From: Stereocaulon alpinum
Lineage: Eukaryota; Ascomycota; Lecanoromycetes; Lecanorales; Stereocaulaceae
Direction: 5' to 3'
Length of the DNA stretch: 39,103 nt
NCBI GenBank assembly: GCA_018257865.1
Contig: JAEUBA010000160.1
Coordinates: 1 to 39,103 of the forward strand
The notes below the pieces were generated by a model, which was not told where the DNA came from, did not search any database, and saw only the letters and a program-made list of their open reading frames with translations. Both the position numbers and the translations under genes were made by a program. This document shows positions 11,701 to 22,757 of this stretch, piece after piece; position 1 is the stretch's first letter, and each line of letters begins with the position of its first letter.

Positions 11701-12300
11701 TTATCTTTTATCTCCTCCTAGGTTTATACTACTACTAAGAGAGATTCGTATTCTTAGATTAGTAGAACCCTATTTAGTATACTATCTATAAATATAATAT
11801 TCTGAGAACCCTATCCTATCGCTAAGTTAGCTTTCTTTAGCTATAGGATTTCTAAGGTAATATTATTAACCCCTCCTAGTACTAAATTAAAGGTATATCT
11901 TTTATATCTTCGTCCTATCCTTAGGTTGAGTATTTTAGTACTTATATCGATAGTCCCTATTATTAATCTATCGAAATTTATTAACGCGTATAGCTCGCGC
12001 TTTCGTATAGGTAGACTATATCTCCTTATAAAGCTTAGTTTAATTAAATCCTTACTTAATCCGCTATTAATAATAACCCTTACTAGAATACTATTAACCT
12101 TTACTTAGAACCGGAACCTAATATTATTATTAGATTTAGCTACGGCTACCTATTCGACCTTTTTAGTAGTTCCGCTACCTAGTCTATTTATTACGGAACC
12201 TACTAGTTTTTTATAAGTTCCCCCTTAGAGTCCCTAGTTATTAGGTCTTCCTTAATAAACTTGTTTAATAGGATCTTTTCCTAACGCTTTAGGAGGTTCT
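8690..12300 (-). pseudogene. Gypsy-1 pol: protease, reverse transcriptase, RNase H, integrase, chromodomain
   Basis: Reading minus, the aspartic protease active site is INSG at 12060-12071, where the family has (V/I)DSG, so the catalytic Asp is changed to Asn. The reverse transcriptase box reads YINNILIYL at 11034-11060, with both YxDD aspartates now Asn. RNase H TNTSDGVIGVVIS lies near 10620-10570. Its connection to integrase (RIEYVKGSENNAIDALSRK) lies at about 10275-10215. The integrase core IINDRLTKIAYFILYKEVSN lies near 9640-9590. A chromodomain-like end (EILDY*VIKGRKRYLIKWLDY) lies at about 8825-8755. The chromodomain places it among chromoviruses, which target heterochromatin. RIP has inactivated all enzymes. 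Confidence 0.88.
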
Positions 12301-12932
12301 TAACTACTTTATCTAAATAATAGATTAATAACTGTAAATCCCGCAGAATAAGTTATTAGTCTAGTAGTAATACGCTCCCGTCTCTTAAGAACCTTAATCC
12401 CTTAGGGAGTTTCTAGTAGACTATACTATCTAGATCTAGGTACTTATCCCCTTATAGTATTTCCCAAATCTTTTAAGCTGCTAGTAACTCGAATTCTACG
12501 AGTCCCCTAGTTTCGTCCTTAGCGAATCTTATAGATAGACTTCTAAAAAGACTTATAAATTCGGTAACTAATAGTAATTATTAGTTACTTTCTACTAGTT
12601 TCTTAGTCTATTCCTCGCCTAACGAGGCTATTAAGGCTTGTATCGGTTTATCTATAGTAACTTTTCGTGCGTACTTATCAGCCTTTTTTAGTTTATTATA
12701 TAGATCTATTATCTACTATTCTGTATATTCTAATCGCTGTTAATAGGATTCTAATAGTTCTTCTTAAGTCCTTTAGGTATCTAACCTTAAAGCCTTAATC
12801 CTATTTAGGGTCTTATTATCTGATAAGGTTTCTTCCCCTATAAGCTCTCCTAACTCGCTTCCTAAGGATAGTTCCTAGTAGGGATTATCGACCTAATCCT
12901 TACTAAAGTATTCTTTACTATTTACTATAGAT

Positions 12933-12946
12933 ACCTAGTGTCTTAG
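12933..12946. repeat. 14-bp target duplication of LINE-C, left
   Basis: ACCTAGTGTCTTAG here is repeated exactly at 18425-18438. The pair brackets LINE-C and shows that the LINE inserted into Gypsy-1 between the Gag zinc knuckle and the protease. Confidence 0.88.
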
Positions 12947-13199
12947 AGCTCTTAAGTTATATAGGTATAATATAGAGTTATATTATTAGCTAACTCCTTA
13001 GTTACGATACCACCTATAATATCTAATAGCGACGATAACGAGTACGACGAGCGAATAGGCCTACTAAGCTAGACGAGCGATCACACTAGGTTACGAACCT
13101 AGTAAAATAATACGAGATAGGGGGGGAGGAAAGAAGGGAGGTATTAGTAGTAAAGGTAGATAAAGAACGTATCCTAATATAATAATAAGGCGATAGCGA

Positions 13200-14511
13200 T
13201 AATAGTAGAAAGGTTACTAAAGATTTATAAGGCCCTTAAAGTAGGAAAAGAATTAAAGAAAGAATATAGTATATAAAGGTTATAGAATAGGCACTACTAA
13301 AGTTTATAGAGAAGGTTTAGGGGATACTATAAATAAATATAAATAAGACTATATAAGGCTTCTTCTAGAATATAATAAAAAGAATTATAGAGTATATATA
13401 GGAGAATACCGCTAAAAGATACGCTATAAAGGAGTACCGCAGCTAACTAATATATAAAGACTACCTAACTAGAAGGGTAAATAATAGCTAGGCGGATATA
13501 GCCTATATAGCCTAAAGGGGCTAAAATACTATCTACCTAGCTATACCTAAGGTAGAAGATATTAAGAAAGTAAAGTAGGTAATAATTAGGATTAATAATA
13601 CTAGCGAAAAGATATAAATAGCTATAGTAACTCTTCCTTAACTAGTATAAATATTTAGGGGAGTAGAGGGAATAGCTAGGGAGATTATTATAGTAAGGAG
13701 GATTATAAGGGGGGATATTATTCTCTAGATAGCCTTAGTAAAGGCTAGGGAGGAGTTAGAGAAGGATAATAGGTAGGTAAGGAGACTTTATAGATTAGTA
13801 AGAATCCTCTAAAAGATAATAATAGTAGTAATCTATAGAGTAGAAAAGATAATAGATATAAAGGATTAATAGGGGATCTTTAAAACCCTAAGAAAAGATA
13901 ATAGGAAGCTCTACTTAAAGTTAGAGATAATAAAAGCTAAATAGCCTATATTTATATTAAAGCTAGATATACTTAGAAGGGAGAAGAGATTCTCTATACT
14001 AATAATTAAGGTCCTAAGCCTAAAGGCAGCGAACTAGCTTATTATAGAGGGGATAGTAGTAGAGAATAGCCTCCTCTTCTATAATTACTAAGAGAGAGAA
14101 GCTACCCCTAAGTAGTACTTTAACTACTATAGGTATAAATATATTACTAAGGCGTATAAATACCCTACCTACTATAGGATATACGCCTAAAACTATATAA
14201 CTAATAATTATATAGAAAAAGCTAGCAGCAAGCCTAAGTACGTAGTATATAAAGGGGAGTACTTAGTATAGAGTAAAACCTACTTAATCTAATAGAAGGA
14301 GAATACTAAGGCTAGGTAGAGAATTAAGTATAAGCTAAAATACTTTAAAGAAACCCTAAAGTAATACTTAGTAGGGCCTATACTAGTAATACTAAAAAGG
14401 ACTAGCCTAAAAGGGTAGTATAAAGTAATCTCTAAAGGGAAGAGGAAGGCCTTAGAGGATATAATAGATAAGCCCTAGAAAGGAACTAAGGAGGTAGTAA
14501 AGAGAGGATAA
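13200..14511 (+). pseudogene. LINE-C ORF1: Gag-like nucleic-acid-binding protein
   Basis: One frame carries a charged N-terminal half and C-terminal zinc knuckles in which Cys and His now read Tyr. Codons at 14116, 14125, 14140 and 14155 give Y-FN-Y-YRYK-Y-ITKA-Y, exactly CX2CX4HX4C after reversing G-to-A and C-to-T changes. A second knuckle of CX2CX3HX4C form follows (YRIYA*NYITNNY), and a third is probable. Such knuckles are usual in ORF1 of Tad1 and related LINEs and would bind the element RNA. The stop is at about 14509-14511; the start is unclear because ATG is lost, so 13200 is approximate. Confidence 0.75.
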
Positions 14512-14549
14512 CTAATAACCCTCTCTAAAGTAGAATAAGGGTAATAGCC

Positions 14550-17500
14550 CCTATCTATAGAGAGGATTAGTCTAATAAATACCCTTAAGCAGACTTTAGG
14601 AGTAGTAAAGACTACTAAAACTACTTAAATATAGGAGAATATCTAAGCGGCCCTTACCTAATAAGGAATATACCCTACCTAAAAATACTATAGTATAATA
14701 TATAGAGGAAGAAGGATATAGTAATAGTACTACTTCTTAAAAATAAAGATATAAAAGATATAGACGTATTAGCGATTTAAGAGCTGATATATAACCTAAT
14801 AAATAGAACCTTATATAATATAAGTATAAGTAGGTTCTACCTAGCTTATAGGGGAGACCTAAAGGCTAGAATATACTTCTATATAAATAAAAGGATAGAT
14901 CCTAACGACTAGGGGGTAGAGTACTAGGAGGGCGACTTATACTTATTATAAATTTAGACTAAGAGAACCTAAAATAATACTAATACTAAGGACGAAAATA
15001 CTAAGGAGCTAATAGTAGAGAGGGTATAGGTATATAATATCTATAACCCTTCGCTAATAAGCTATATATTAGTAGATAGCCCTATAACTATCCTAAGGTT
15101 AAAGGAGGCCTTAGAAAGCGAAGGCGAATATATTATAGTAGGGGATTTTAACCTATACTACCCCTAATAGAATAACCTAAGACGAGCTATATACTATATA
15201 ATAGCAGATAGGCTACTAGAAGTAGTAGGAGAGAAGGGGATAGTCCTTAGACTACTAGAGAAGTTAGTTATATAGTAAAGTAGGGGCTTAAAGAGTACTA
15301 TTAACCTTATATTCCTAACCGAAGGCGCGTATAATATAATAGCGAAGTGCGGAGTAAGAGAAGACCTTAATATAGGGTCGGATTATATACTAATTATAAT
15401 AAAGCTAGAATAGACCTAAAGCGAGCGCTAGGTATACTAGAAGAGAGCTTAGAAAAGGATAGAAATAGAGGCGACTAGTAAGGAGATCCGGAAATATATA
15501 AGGATCCTAAATAGGGTTATAGGTAGATACTTATTAGACTTAGAGGAAGTAATTAACCTATATATTAATAAGCTTATAGCTGCGCTATAGGAGGTAGTAG
15601 AGAATACTATCCTATTTAAGGAACCCTACGCCGGAGCTAAACTATACTAGAATAGGGTATATATAAGAGTTACTAAGGTATTATAGGTAGCGCTTAAGGC
15701 CTACCGCTATAGTAGAAATATATAGACTAAGGAGGCTCTCCGCTAGACTAAAAGGAAAAAGGTTACTATTCTATAAAAGACTAGGATAATAGCTTTCTAA
15801 GAGGGGGTCTATAGAGTATTACTAAAGCTAGAAGGAGTATAGTAACTTACTAAGTAGGGAAGGGAAAGGAGTATATACCCTAAAGAGCTACTATAATTCC
15901 CAGCTATTAAAGACGGGAACGGGAATAAAGCGATAGACTTTAAAGGGAAGGTAGAGGCCTTAAGGAGGGTCCTCTTCCTACTCTTACCCTTAGTAGACCT
16001 AACGGATATTAAAGGGGCTAATTACCTAAAGCCTATTATAATAGATAGTAAGATTACCGTAAAGGAGGTAAGGGATATAATTTAGTACCTAGTAGTAGAT
16101 AAGGCCCTAGGGATTTTAGGGATCCTAAATAGGTTCCTAAGAGTAGTATATATAGAAATAGGGGAGACCTTTTAAAGGGTATTTTAAGCGTACTTAGATT
16201 ATAGATACTACCTAAAGAAGTTCTATAAAGCGAATATAGTAATACTAAAGAAGCTAAAGAAGATTAATTACTCTAAGTCTAAGGCCTATCAACCTATTAT
16301 ACTACTAGACACACTTAGGAAAGTATTAGAGATAGTAATAGTAAAATAACTTAGTAGAATAGCTAAAGTAAATCACCTACTCCTAAAATACTAGATAGGA
16401 GGTAGGAAGAGATATTTAGTAAAAATAGCCCTAAAGATTATTATAGACTCGATCTATATAATATAGAACTAAGGTAAGGATAATATAGCGAGTTTACTAT
16501 TACTAAATATAGTAGGAGTATTTAATAATATATCCTATAAAAGGCTACTCTATAACTTAAGGATAAAAGGAATCCCTAAGGGGATTATCTAATAGACTGC
16601 GAGCTTCCTTAAGGATAGAGCGATATTAATAACCTTAGGAGGTAGGATTAGTCTAGTTAAGGCGGTAGAAATAGGGATCCTATAAGGATTACTAATATTA
16701 CTAATCCTATTCCTCTTCTTTAATACGCTACTAATTAAAGTATACTTAAAGGCAAAGATCTTAGTATAGGTAGGAGGATTCGTAGATAACGTATACCTAC
16801 TAGTATATAGTAAGATAACGGAAACGAACTATAGATAGCTAGAATAGGCCTATAAGCTCTACTAAATATAGGCGAAAATATATAGGGCGACGTTCGCGCC
16901 TTAGAAGTATAAACTAGTATATCTATTATACGCCCCTAAAAGGTTTAATATAAAGGAGACGGTATAATTTAGTAACGTAGAGGTTAAGCTAGAAGCGAGT
17001 ATTAGGGTTTTAGGGTTATATATTAATACTAAACTCCGCTAGGGCCTATATATAGCGTAGGTAAAGGTAAAGGCCGCTACTTAAGCCTAGGCGATTAAGT
17101 ACCTAGCAGGATTAACTTAAGGAGCTATATTTAAAAAGTATAGGAAGGTATATAGTATAGCGGTAAAGCCTATACTTATATTCGCTACTCTAATATAGTA
17201 TACCCCTACTAGGGGGTAGGGAGCTATAGAAAAGTATATTAAGACGCTTATAATAATATAGAACGACTACCTATAGATAGTACTTAGAGTATATAAGGTA
17301 ATACTAATCTAAGTCTTAGAAGCGGAAGTAGTTATTATACCTATCTAAACCTATCTAGACGCCCTAGTTATAAGATACTAAGTACTAAGGGGAGTATACC
17401 CTTTAATAATTAAAGGTAACCGCTTAATCTATAGGAGACTATAGGGAAGGAGAGGAAGGGCGCGCCTAATACGCCTAACCCTATTACTAAAAAAGGAAGA

Positions 17501-18208
17501 ATAGGCCCTATAGGAGCTTAAGGCGAAGGATTAGGATTAAGCGGTAATAATAATAAGGAGGAAGGTATATTAGTATAACCTAAAAATAGATATTAAGGAG
17601 TATTAAGACGTAGGCGTCCTAGCTAAGAAGATATAAGGCTAGGTAATAACGAAGTAGATTAAGTAGTAGGAGGTATATAAGGATACTATCCCTAAGCACT
17701 CTTATATACCTATATAGAATAAACTATTATTTAGAGAAAGGTATAACTACTACCTAAAGCTTAGGAAGGTAGAAAGCTCGATAGCAGTCTAACTCTAAAG
17801 TAGGAAGAATAGGTTTAACTACTTCCTTTATAAGGTAAGGGTACTAAGGGTCCGTAGTATCTGCTATAGTTATAGATAGAGGAATTAAGATATAAAGTAT
17901 ATTCTCCTATACTACCTAAAGCTTAGCGATACTTAAAGGGAGCTTATTAAAGAGGTAGAGACTTATAATATTAGGACTATACTAGTTAAGGTTACTAGTA
18001 TAAGAGTAGCTATAAGATAGCTAGTTAGGTTAGGATTCCTAATATAGTATTAACTTACTAGGGAATAGCTCTCTTAGTCTAAACTCCCTATTAGAGTAGA
18101 ACTAGTAATAAAAACCCTAAAGATAAAGAAGCCTAAGTATAAGTAGAAGCTAAAGGCGGCGGAGCTACTAGAGTATTATAGGGCCTATTAGGGTAATAGA
18201 GATTATTA
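14550..18208 (+). pseudogene. LINE-C ORF2: endonuclease and reverse transcriptase
   Basis: One continuous frame can be followed through RIP stops. The endonuclease starts near 14682 (KILQYN is KIL*YN here). DVLAI*E lies at 14763 (family: AIQEP). GDFNLYYP lies at about 15141-15164, and STINLIF near 15297-15318. GSDYILI near 15375-15395 has Tyr in place of the catalytic His (CAT-to-TAT). The reverse transcriptase has FVDN at 16779-16790 instead of FxDD, then VYLLVYS. Near 17740-17960 is the conserved tail ending in a Cys/His-rich motif that reads CYSYR...YILLYYPK-like with Cys lost. The protein would nick target DNA and copy the element RNA; it is inactive here. The end coordinate is approximate. 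Confidence 0.85.
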
Positions 18209-18424
18209 TTACTAGTATTATAGAGCCTAGTAGTAAGGTTAGATAGGTAGAGTAAAATAATAAGTAAGCTAATAAGCGAAAGTTTTTAGCTAGAAGGGGC
18301 GACTTTAGAAAGGTTTCTTTCGCGTCTAGAGGGCCTTTAACCCCCCTAGATTTCCTAATAATATAAGAGAACACCCTTATTAGTATATATAGATACTAGA
18401 ATAGGCGTATAAATCAATCAATTA

Positions 18425-18438
18425 ACCTAGTGTCTTAG
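18425..18438. repeat. 14-bp target duplication of LINE-C, right
   Basis: Exact copy of 12933-12946, directly after the AATC tail. Confidence 0.88.
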
Positions 18439-19458
18439 CTTTTAGGGATATTATCCTAATCCGTCCTTTTTACTAAGATATATCTAATACGAATTATTAT
18501 AGCAAGCTGTCTAACTTAAGTAGTTATACTTTTTATTAGTCGACTATACTAGTTGTTCCGGCTACTCCTATTTATTATAGTTAGGGTTCGTATCCCCTAC
18601 TATAGCTACCTGCTTTTATCGGGGATACTTATTTTAGTAGTATCCTTTCTTATAGTATCTATAGTATTCTACGTTAGATAGGTCCTTCTTCTACTTCTTT
18701 CCTTTATAAGGTTTTCTAGAGAATTTCGCTTTTATAGCTAAAATATTTTCCTTTCTCCTAAACTTAGTAACTAGACCTAAAGACTTCTATTCTATCTTTC
18801 TTTCGTATAACCTATTATTAATAGAGTAGACCTTAGATACTAACTATATAAAGTTTCTAATATTATTAGAACGGGTAAGTTTATCCTTAACCTTATCCTT
18901 TAGTCCTTTTCGATACGCAGCGGCTTAAGCGTCCTCTAACTATTTAAGCTAATAGGTAATTCCTCTAAATTACGCTATATATTCTATCGCTAGTCCCTTT
19001 TATTAGAGATTTATAAGCTTTTATTTTAGCCTTCTCTCTTTAGTACTATCCTTAAAATAGAACCTTAATAGGTTCCTAATATATATCTTATTAGAGATAA
19101 TCTTTAAAGAGTTATCCTCTATTATATTAGGGTTCTAAATCGAGAGATATTCTTTTAGCTAGGGTTAAAGTACTACTACTATATTCCTAGCCTTCGCAGT
19201 ATAGAAGCTTAATATATTAAATACTATATATAGGTCGATTTATTATAGAAACGTATTTAATCCTCCCTTCCTACTAGAGAACTTAGTAGGGGTAGGTAAC
19301 TTTATTCCTCCTTTACTAATAGTAATTCCGTCCTTAGGAATAGGAGCTACCTCCTTTCCCTTAAATCTACTTATTACTTCGGATATAACGCGCCGTCTCT
19401 CCCCTAAGGTAGAACCGGAAGTACTTATATTATATAGTCTAAAGTATAGTATTTAAAG
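18439..19458 (-). pseudogene. Gypsy-1 gag (upstream part, split from pol by LINE-C)
   Basis: This is minus strand between the 5' LTR and LINE-C. At 18619-18669 the translation EYYRYYKKGYY*NKYPR gives CX2CX4HX4C when the relevant Tyr codons are returned to Cys and His: the nucleocapsid zinc knuckle. Upstream of it (to about 19400) is a Lys/Leu-rich capsid-like stretch. Gag would package the element RNA. The remaining gag-pol linker is on the other side of LINE-C, at about 12300-12932. Confidence 0.78.
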
Positions 19459-19813
19459 TATAACGGGGTAGTTTAACTCCTGCGGGTAAATCATACAGTA
19501 TATTAAGTACTAGAAGGTAATAGAGATAGATAGTCGTTAAATTATCTTCAGCTAAGACTCCTCTCTATTATATAAGTTAAATATAAGGAAAGAATTATTC
19601 TACTAAAGGAAAACCCCTTCCTTATATATTCACTATTAACTATACTAAGCCCTAATATAATCCGGGTGATCTAACCCTATATCTACTATATCACCCTGTA
19701 ATCTACCTGATATATACTAGATTACTTATATTACTAGGTCCTCTCCTAAGTGTCCTTTACCTACTAACCTTGTCACGTGCCTTACCCGTGACCTTGCGGG
19801 GTTACCCGTAACA
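19459..19813 (-). repeat. Gypsy-1 LTR (5' LTR, lightly RIPped)
   Basis: This 355-bp partner of 7792-8146 begins TATAACGGGG and ends CCCGTAACA, so it keeps the terminal CA. It retains CACGTG, TGTC, TGCG and CATACAG where the other LTR has TA-rich versions. Its lower mutation load is striking because both LTRs were identical at insertion. Confidence 0.92.
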
Positions 19814-20888
19814 AGGAGGCTATTCTCTACTACTATTCCTTCTATAATAAGTCGGTTCGCCGCCTTTAGGCTTAGGACCTTAATTATTATTATAGAGAAC
19901 CTCTTCTCCCTCCTAAGTATATCTAGCTTTAACGTAAATATAGGCTACTTAGCCTTTATTATCTCTAACTCTAAGTAGAGCTTTCTATTATCTTTCTTTA
20001 GAGTTTTAAAGACCCCCTATTAATCCTTTATATCTATTATCTTTTTTACTTTATAGACCGCTACTATTACTATCTTCTAAAGTACCCTTACTAACCTATA
20101 AAGTCTCCTTACCTACTTATTATCCTTTTCTAGCTCTTCTCTAGCCTTTACTAAGGCTATCTAAAGAATAATATCCCCCCCTATAGTCCTCCTTACTATA
20201 ATAATCTCCTTAGTCGCCCCTCTTACTCCCTTAAATATTTATACTAGTTAGGGGAGAGTTACTATAGCTATCTATATCTTTTCGCTATTATTATTAATCT
20301 TAACTATTATCTACTTCGCTTTCTTAATATCTTCCGCCCTAAGTATAGCTAGGTAGATAGTATTCTAGCCCCTTTAGACTATATAAGCTACGTCCGCCTA
20401 GCTATTATTTACCCTTCTAGTTAGGTAGTCTTTACGCGTTAATTAGTTATAGTATTTCTTTATAGTATATCTCTTAGCTATATTCTCCTATATATACTCT
20501 ATAATCCTCTCTACTACGTTTTAGAAGAAGCTTTATATAATTTTATTTATATTCGTTTATAGTATCCCCTAGACCTTTTCTATAAACTCTAATAGCGCCT
20601 ATTCTATAGCCTTTATATACCGTACTCTTTTATTAGTTCTTTCCCTACTCTAAGGGCCCTATAGTTCTTTAGTAGGCTTCTACTACTATCGCTATCGCTC
20701 TATTATTATATTAGGATATATACCCTATCTACCTTCGCTATTAATAACCCCCTTCTCTCCTCCCCCTCTATCTTATATTATTTTACTAGGTTCGTAACCT
20801 AGTATAATCGCTCGTCTAGCCTAGTAGGCCTATTCGCCCGTCGTACTTATCGTCGTCGCTATACTCCTTTATAAAGAATCCGATACTC
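19814..20888 (-). mobile_element. LINE-A 5' part: ORF1 and 5' UTR
   Basis: It continues LINE-A after Gypsy-1; 19814-19818 is the AGGAG duplication. It matches 290-1341 of LINE-B and the reverse complement of about 13022-14070 of LINE-C. The shared LINE sequence ends at about 20862 (GTCGTCGCTAT). The next 26 bp up to the duplication at 20889 are unique to this copy. Confidence 0.83.
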
Positions 20889-20901
20889 CCTTAGTAGGGG
20901 G
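20889..20901. repeat. Target-site duplication of LINE-A, right copy
   Basis: Exact copy of 2191-2203; it marks the 5' limit of LINE-A, 18.7 kb away because of the nested insertions. Confidence 0.85.
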
Positions 20902-21256
20902 TATATCTATAATAAAGTCTATTATTATAGTATAGAAAGGCGTTATACTACTTAGTAGGATTAAGGTTAGTTTACTATATAGCTTATAGTAATATACTCG
21001 TACCCTCTAATAATCTAAGTAACTACGAATATACTCTCTAATATTACCTATTATACTAGGCTAATAATATTTAGACCTAATACCTTCTTTAGTACGCTTA
21101 CGACTAAAGTATCTAGTACTAGGGTTATTATAATTTATATAAAGGATCTCTTCCTTCGTTACTAGGTCGCTTAGTATATAAACTACTAGGTTATAATATA
21201 GTAGTCTATTCTCGCTTATACCCTATTTCAAAAGCTTATCTAATTTAGTTATATAC
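20902..21256 (-). pseudogene. Gypsy-2 pol fragment: integrase N-terminal zinc-binding region
   Basis: On the minus strand the frame reads KLDKLLK*GISENRLLYYN, then YINYNNPSTRYFSRKRTKE (the HDxxxxGHxG-like part of the H2C2 integrase zinc finger, His replaced by Tyr). It then reads toward DFIIDIPPTK, which joins 2203 across LINE-A. The 5' side is interrupted by the LTR-like element at 21257. Confidence 0.75.
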
Positions 21257-21449
21257 TATAATATCCACCTATAAAATTCTAATACTATAATTAAATAGTT
21301 GACTACTAGTTAGATAATAGTCTTTATTTGGTTAGTATTCGGTTTATATTTGGTTGTGATAACGTTAGAATATCTCTTCCTAAAAACTAACAACCGTTGC
21401 AGTTAGTAAACGGTTAGTAAACAGTTAATTAATAATTAATAAACTATCT

Positions 21450-22145
21450 AGGTATTACTAATATTACTAGTACTACTAGATATTACTAATATTACTAGAT
21501 ATTACTAATATTACTAGTATTACAGGTGCTGCTAATGTTACTAGATATTATAGGTGTTACTAGTACTACTAGATATTGCAGGTGTTGCTAATATTACTGG
21601 ATATTACAGGTATTACTAGTGCTATAGGATATTACAGGTATTACTAATATTACTAGATATTATAGGTATTGCAGGTGTTGCTGATATTACTGGATATTAT
21701 AGGATATTATAGGTATTACTGATATTGCTGGATATTATAGGTATTATAGGTGTTACTGATGTTACTGGATATTATAGAATATTATAGGTGTTGCTGATAT
21801 TACTGGATATTGTAGGATATTACAGGTGTTACTAATATTGCTGGATATTATAGGTGTTATAGGTGTTGCCGATATTACTGGATATTATAGGATATTGTAG
21901 GTATTACTAATATTACTGGATATTACAGGTGTTGCTAGTGTTACTAATATTACTAGATATTGCAGGTGCTACTGATATTACTGGAGTTGCTGGAGTTGCT
22001 AGAGTTACTGGAGTTACTGGAGTTACTGGAGTTGCTAGAGTTACTGGAGTTACTGGAGTTACTGGAGTTACTGGAGTTGCTGGAGTTGCTGGAGTTGCTA
22101 GAGTTACTGATATTACTAGAGTTACTGGAGTTACTGGAGTTAGGG
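21450..22145 (+). repeat. Minisatellite array of copy 2, with a 9-bp block
   Basis: The same units as in copy 1 run for about 500 bp. A more regular 9-bp array follows, GGAGTTACT and GGAGTTGCT, at about 21978-22140. The 9-bp units read Leu-Leu-Glu or Gly-Val-Thr/Ala in open frames, a by-product of a period divisible by three. TpG is abundant here, in contrast to the surroundings. Confidence 0.9.
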
Positions 22146-22276
22146 TTTTAGTTAGAGTTACGTAACTATTATCTAATAGTTATAAAATTATCTATAGTTC
22201 TTATAGTTTTAGAATAGTTATATTCTAGTATTAATAGCGTTCTAGAACTAGTATAAACTTAAATTAGTTAAATAAC

Positions 22277-22285
22277 TATATAAAA
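22277..22285 (+). promoter_or_regulatory. TATA-box-like element, copy 2
   Basis: TATATAAAA lies 43 bp before the element end, at the same place as in copies 1 and 3. Confidence 0.4.
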
Positions 22286-22328
22286 CTTATATTATAACGA
22301 GATTAATTCTTAGTAAAGAGCCTATATA

Positions 22329-22757
22329 GTACCTTTAGCGCTACTCCTACTTAGTAACGAAAGTATCCTTCCGCTATAGCTTAAGTAGCTATACTACTAT
22401 TAGTTCTTATAAATCTAAATAAGACCTCTCCGACTTTAAAACCTAGTAAACTAGAAGTTAGGACGACTATATAGCGTCTAGAATATAAGTCTATCTATTA
22501 AGTACCTTCTTATCTAAGTCTATAACTTAGGTATCTGCGATAGTAATACTATCTAGTTACGCTATTAATACTACTAGTTTAATACTTATAGGTACGCTAT
22601 TACGTTCCTACGTATTAGGTTAGTATTCCTAATTACGGAGCTTACTTCGTAAGGTAGGGAGGAAGTCTTTATTACTAAAGTATCCTCGCTATTATCTAGT
22701 TTAACGATATTAGGCCTTCTTAATAGCGTATCCGTAGGGTTAAGTTTTCCCTTACGG
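22329..22757 (-). pseudogene. Gypsy-2 pol fragment between RNase H and integrase
   Basis: The minus-strand frame gives a stretch like ITIADT*VIDLDKKVLNR*T followed by LKL*RKDTFVTK. Composition and order fit the variable linker that precedes the integrase zinc finger in Ty3/Gypsy pol, and it joins in orientation to 21256. It ends where the Gypsy-3 LTR begins. Assignment rests mainly on continuity with the neighbouring fragment, so it is less certain than the integrase pieces. Confidence 0.5.

Larger units (their letters stand above)
12947..18424 (+). mobile_element. LINE-C: full-length Tad1-like non-LTR retrotransposon
   Basis: About 5.48 kb with two ORFs in plus orientation, a 14-bp duplication and a 3' tail of AATC units (AAATCAATCAATTA at 18411-18424) instead of poly(A). 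The sequence shared with the other LINE copies starts at about 13022 (AGCGACGA...). The first 75 bp (12947-13021) are not found in LINE-A or LINE-B. The protein order fits the Tad1 clade: ORF1 with zinc knuckles, then ORF2 with endonuclease, reverse transcriptase and a Cys/His-rich C-terminus, with no RNase H that I can see. It is the most complete LINE here and serves as the reference for the other copies. Confidence 0.88.
7792..19813 (-). mobile_element. Gypsy-1: full-length chromovirus-type Ty3/Gypsy retrotransposon, split by LINE-C
   Basis: It has two 355-bp LTRs, a 5-bp AGGAG duplication and, on the minus strand, the order Gag zinc knuckle, aspartic protease, reverse transcriptase, RNase H, integrase, chromodomain. 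Removing LINE-C (12947-18424) and one 14-bp duplication leaves an element of about 6.5 kb. A purine-rich tract (AATAAGGGGATCG, minus, at about 8147-8159) lies next to the 3' LTR, as expected for plus-strand priming. All coding regions are pseudogenes. An antisense frame lies between pol and the 3' LTR. Confidence 0.9.
21257..22328 (+). mobile_element. LTR-like element with internal minisatellite, copy 2
   Basis: Starts TATAATATCCACC and ends CCTATATA like the other copies, 1072 bp. It splits Gypsy-2 pol between RNase H and integrase. The flanking 4-mers are ATAC (21253-21256) and GTAC (22329-22332), a 4-bp duplication with one RIP-type transition. The leader keeps TTTGG and TTGTGATAACG, so it is slightly less mutated than copy 1. 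It has only about two 11-bp units but a long 9-bp array at its right end. Confidence 0.72.

Noticed and set aside
11926..12108. 60-codon plus-strand open frame in Gypsy-1
   Set aside because: It lies antisense to the aspartic protease region, whose INSG motif and neighbours read well on the minus strand; it is a shadow of that gene.
12947..13021. tRNA or snRNA gene upstream of the LINE-C 5' boundary
   Set aside because: GATACCACC near the end suggested a tRNA 3' end, but no matching 5' acceptor strand, D-arm or T-arm could be paired.
18168..18374. 68-codon minus-strand frame at the LINE-C 3' end with a hydrophobic C-terminus
   Set aside because: The corresponding frame in LINE-A (about 2250-2460) is similar, but the region is the antisense of the LINE ORF2 end and 3' UTR. 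The hydrophobic part is what TA-rich RIPped DNA encodes, and there is no independent support.
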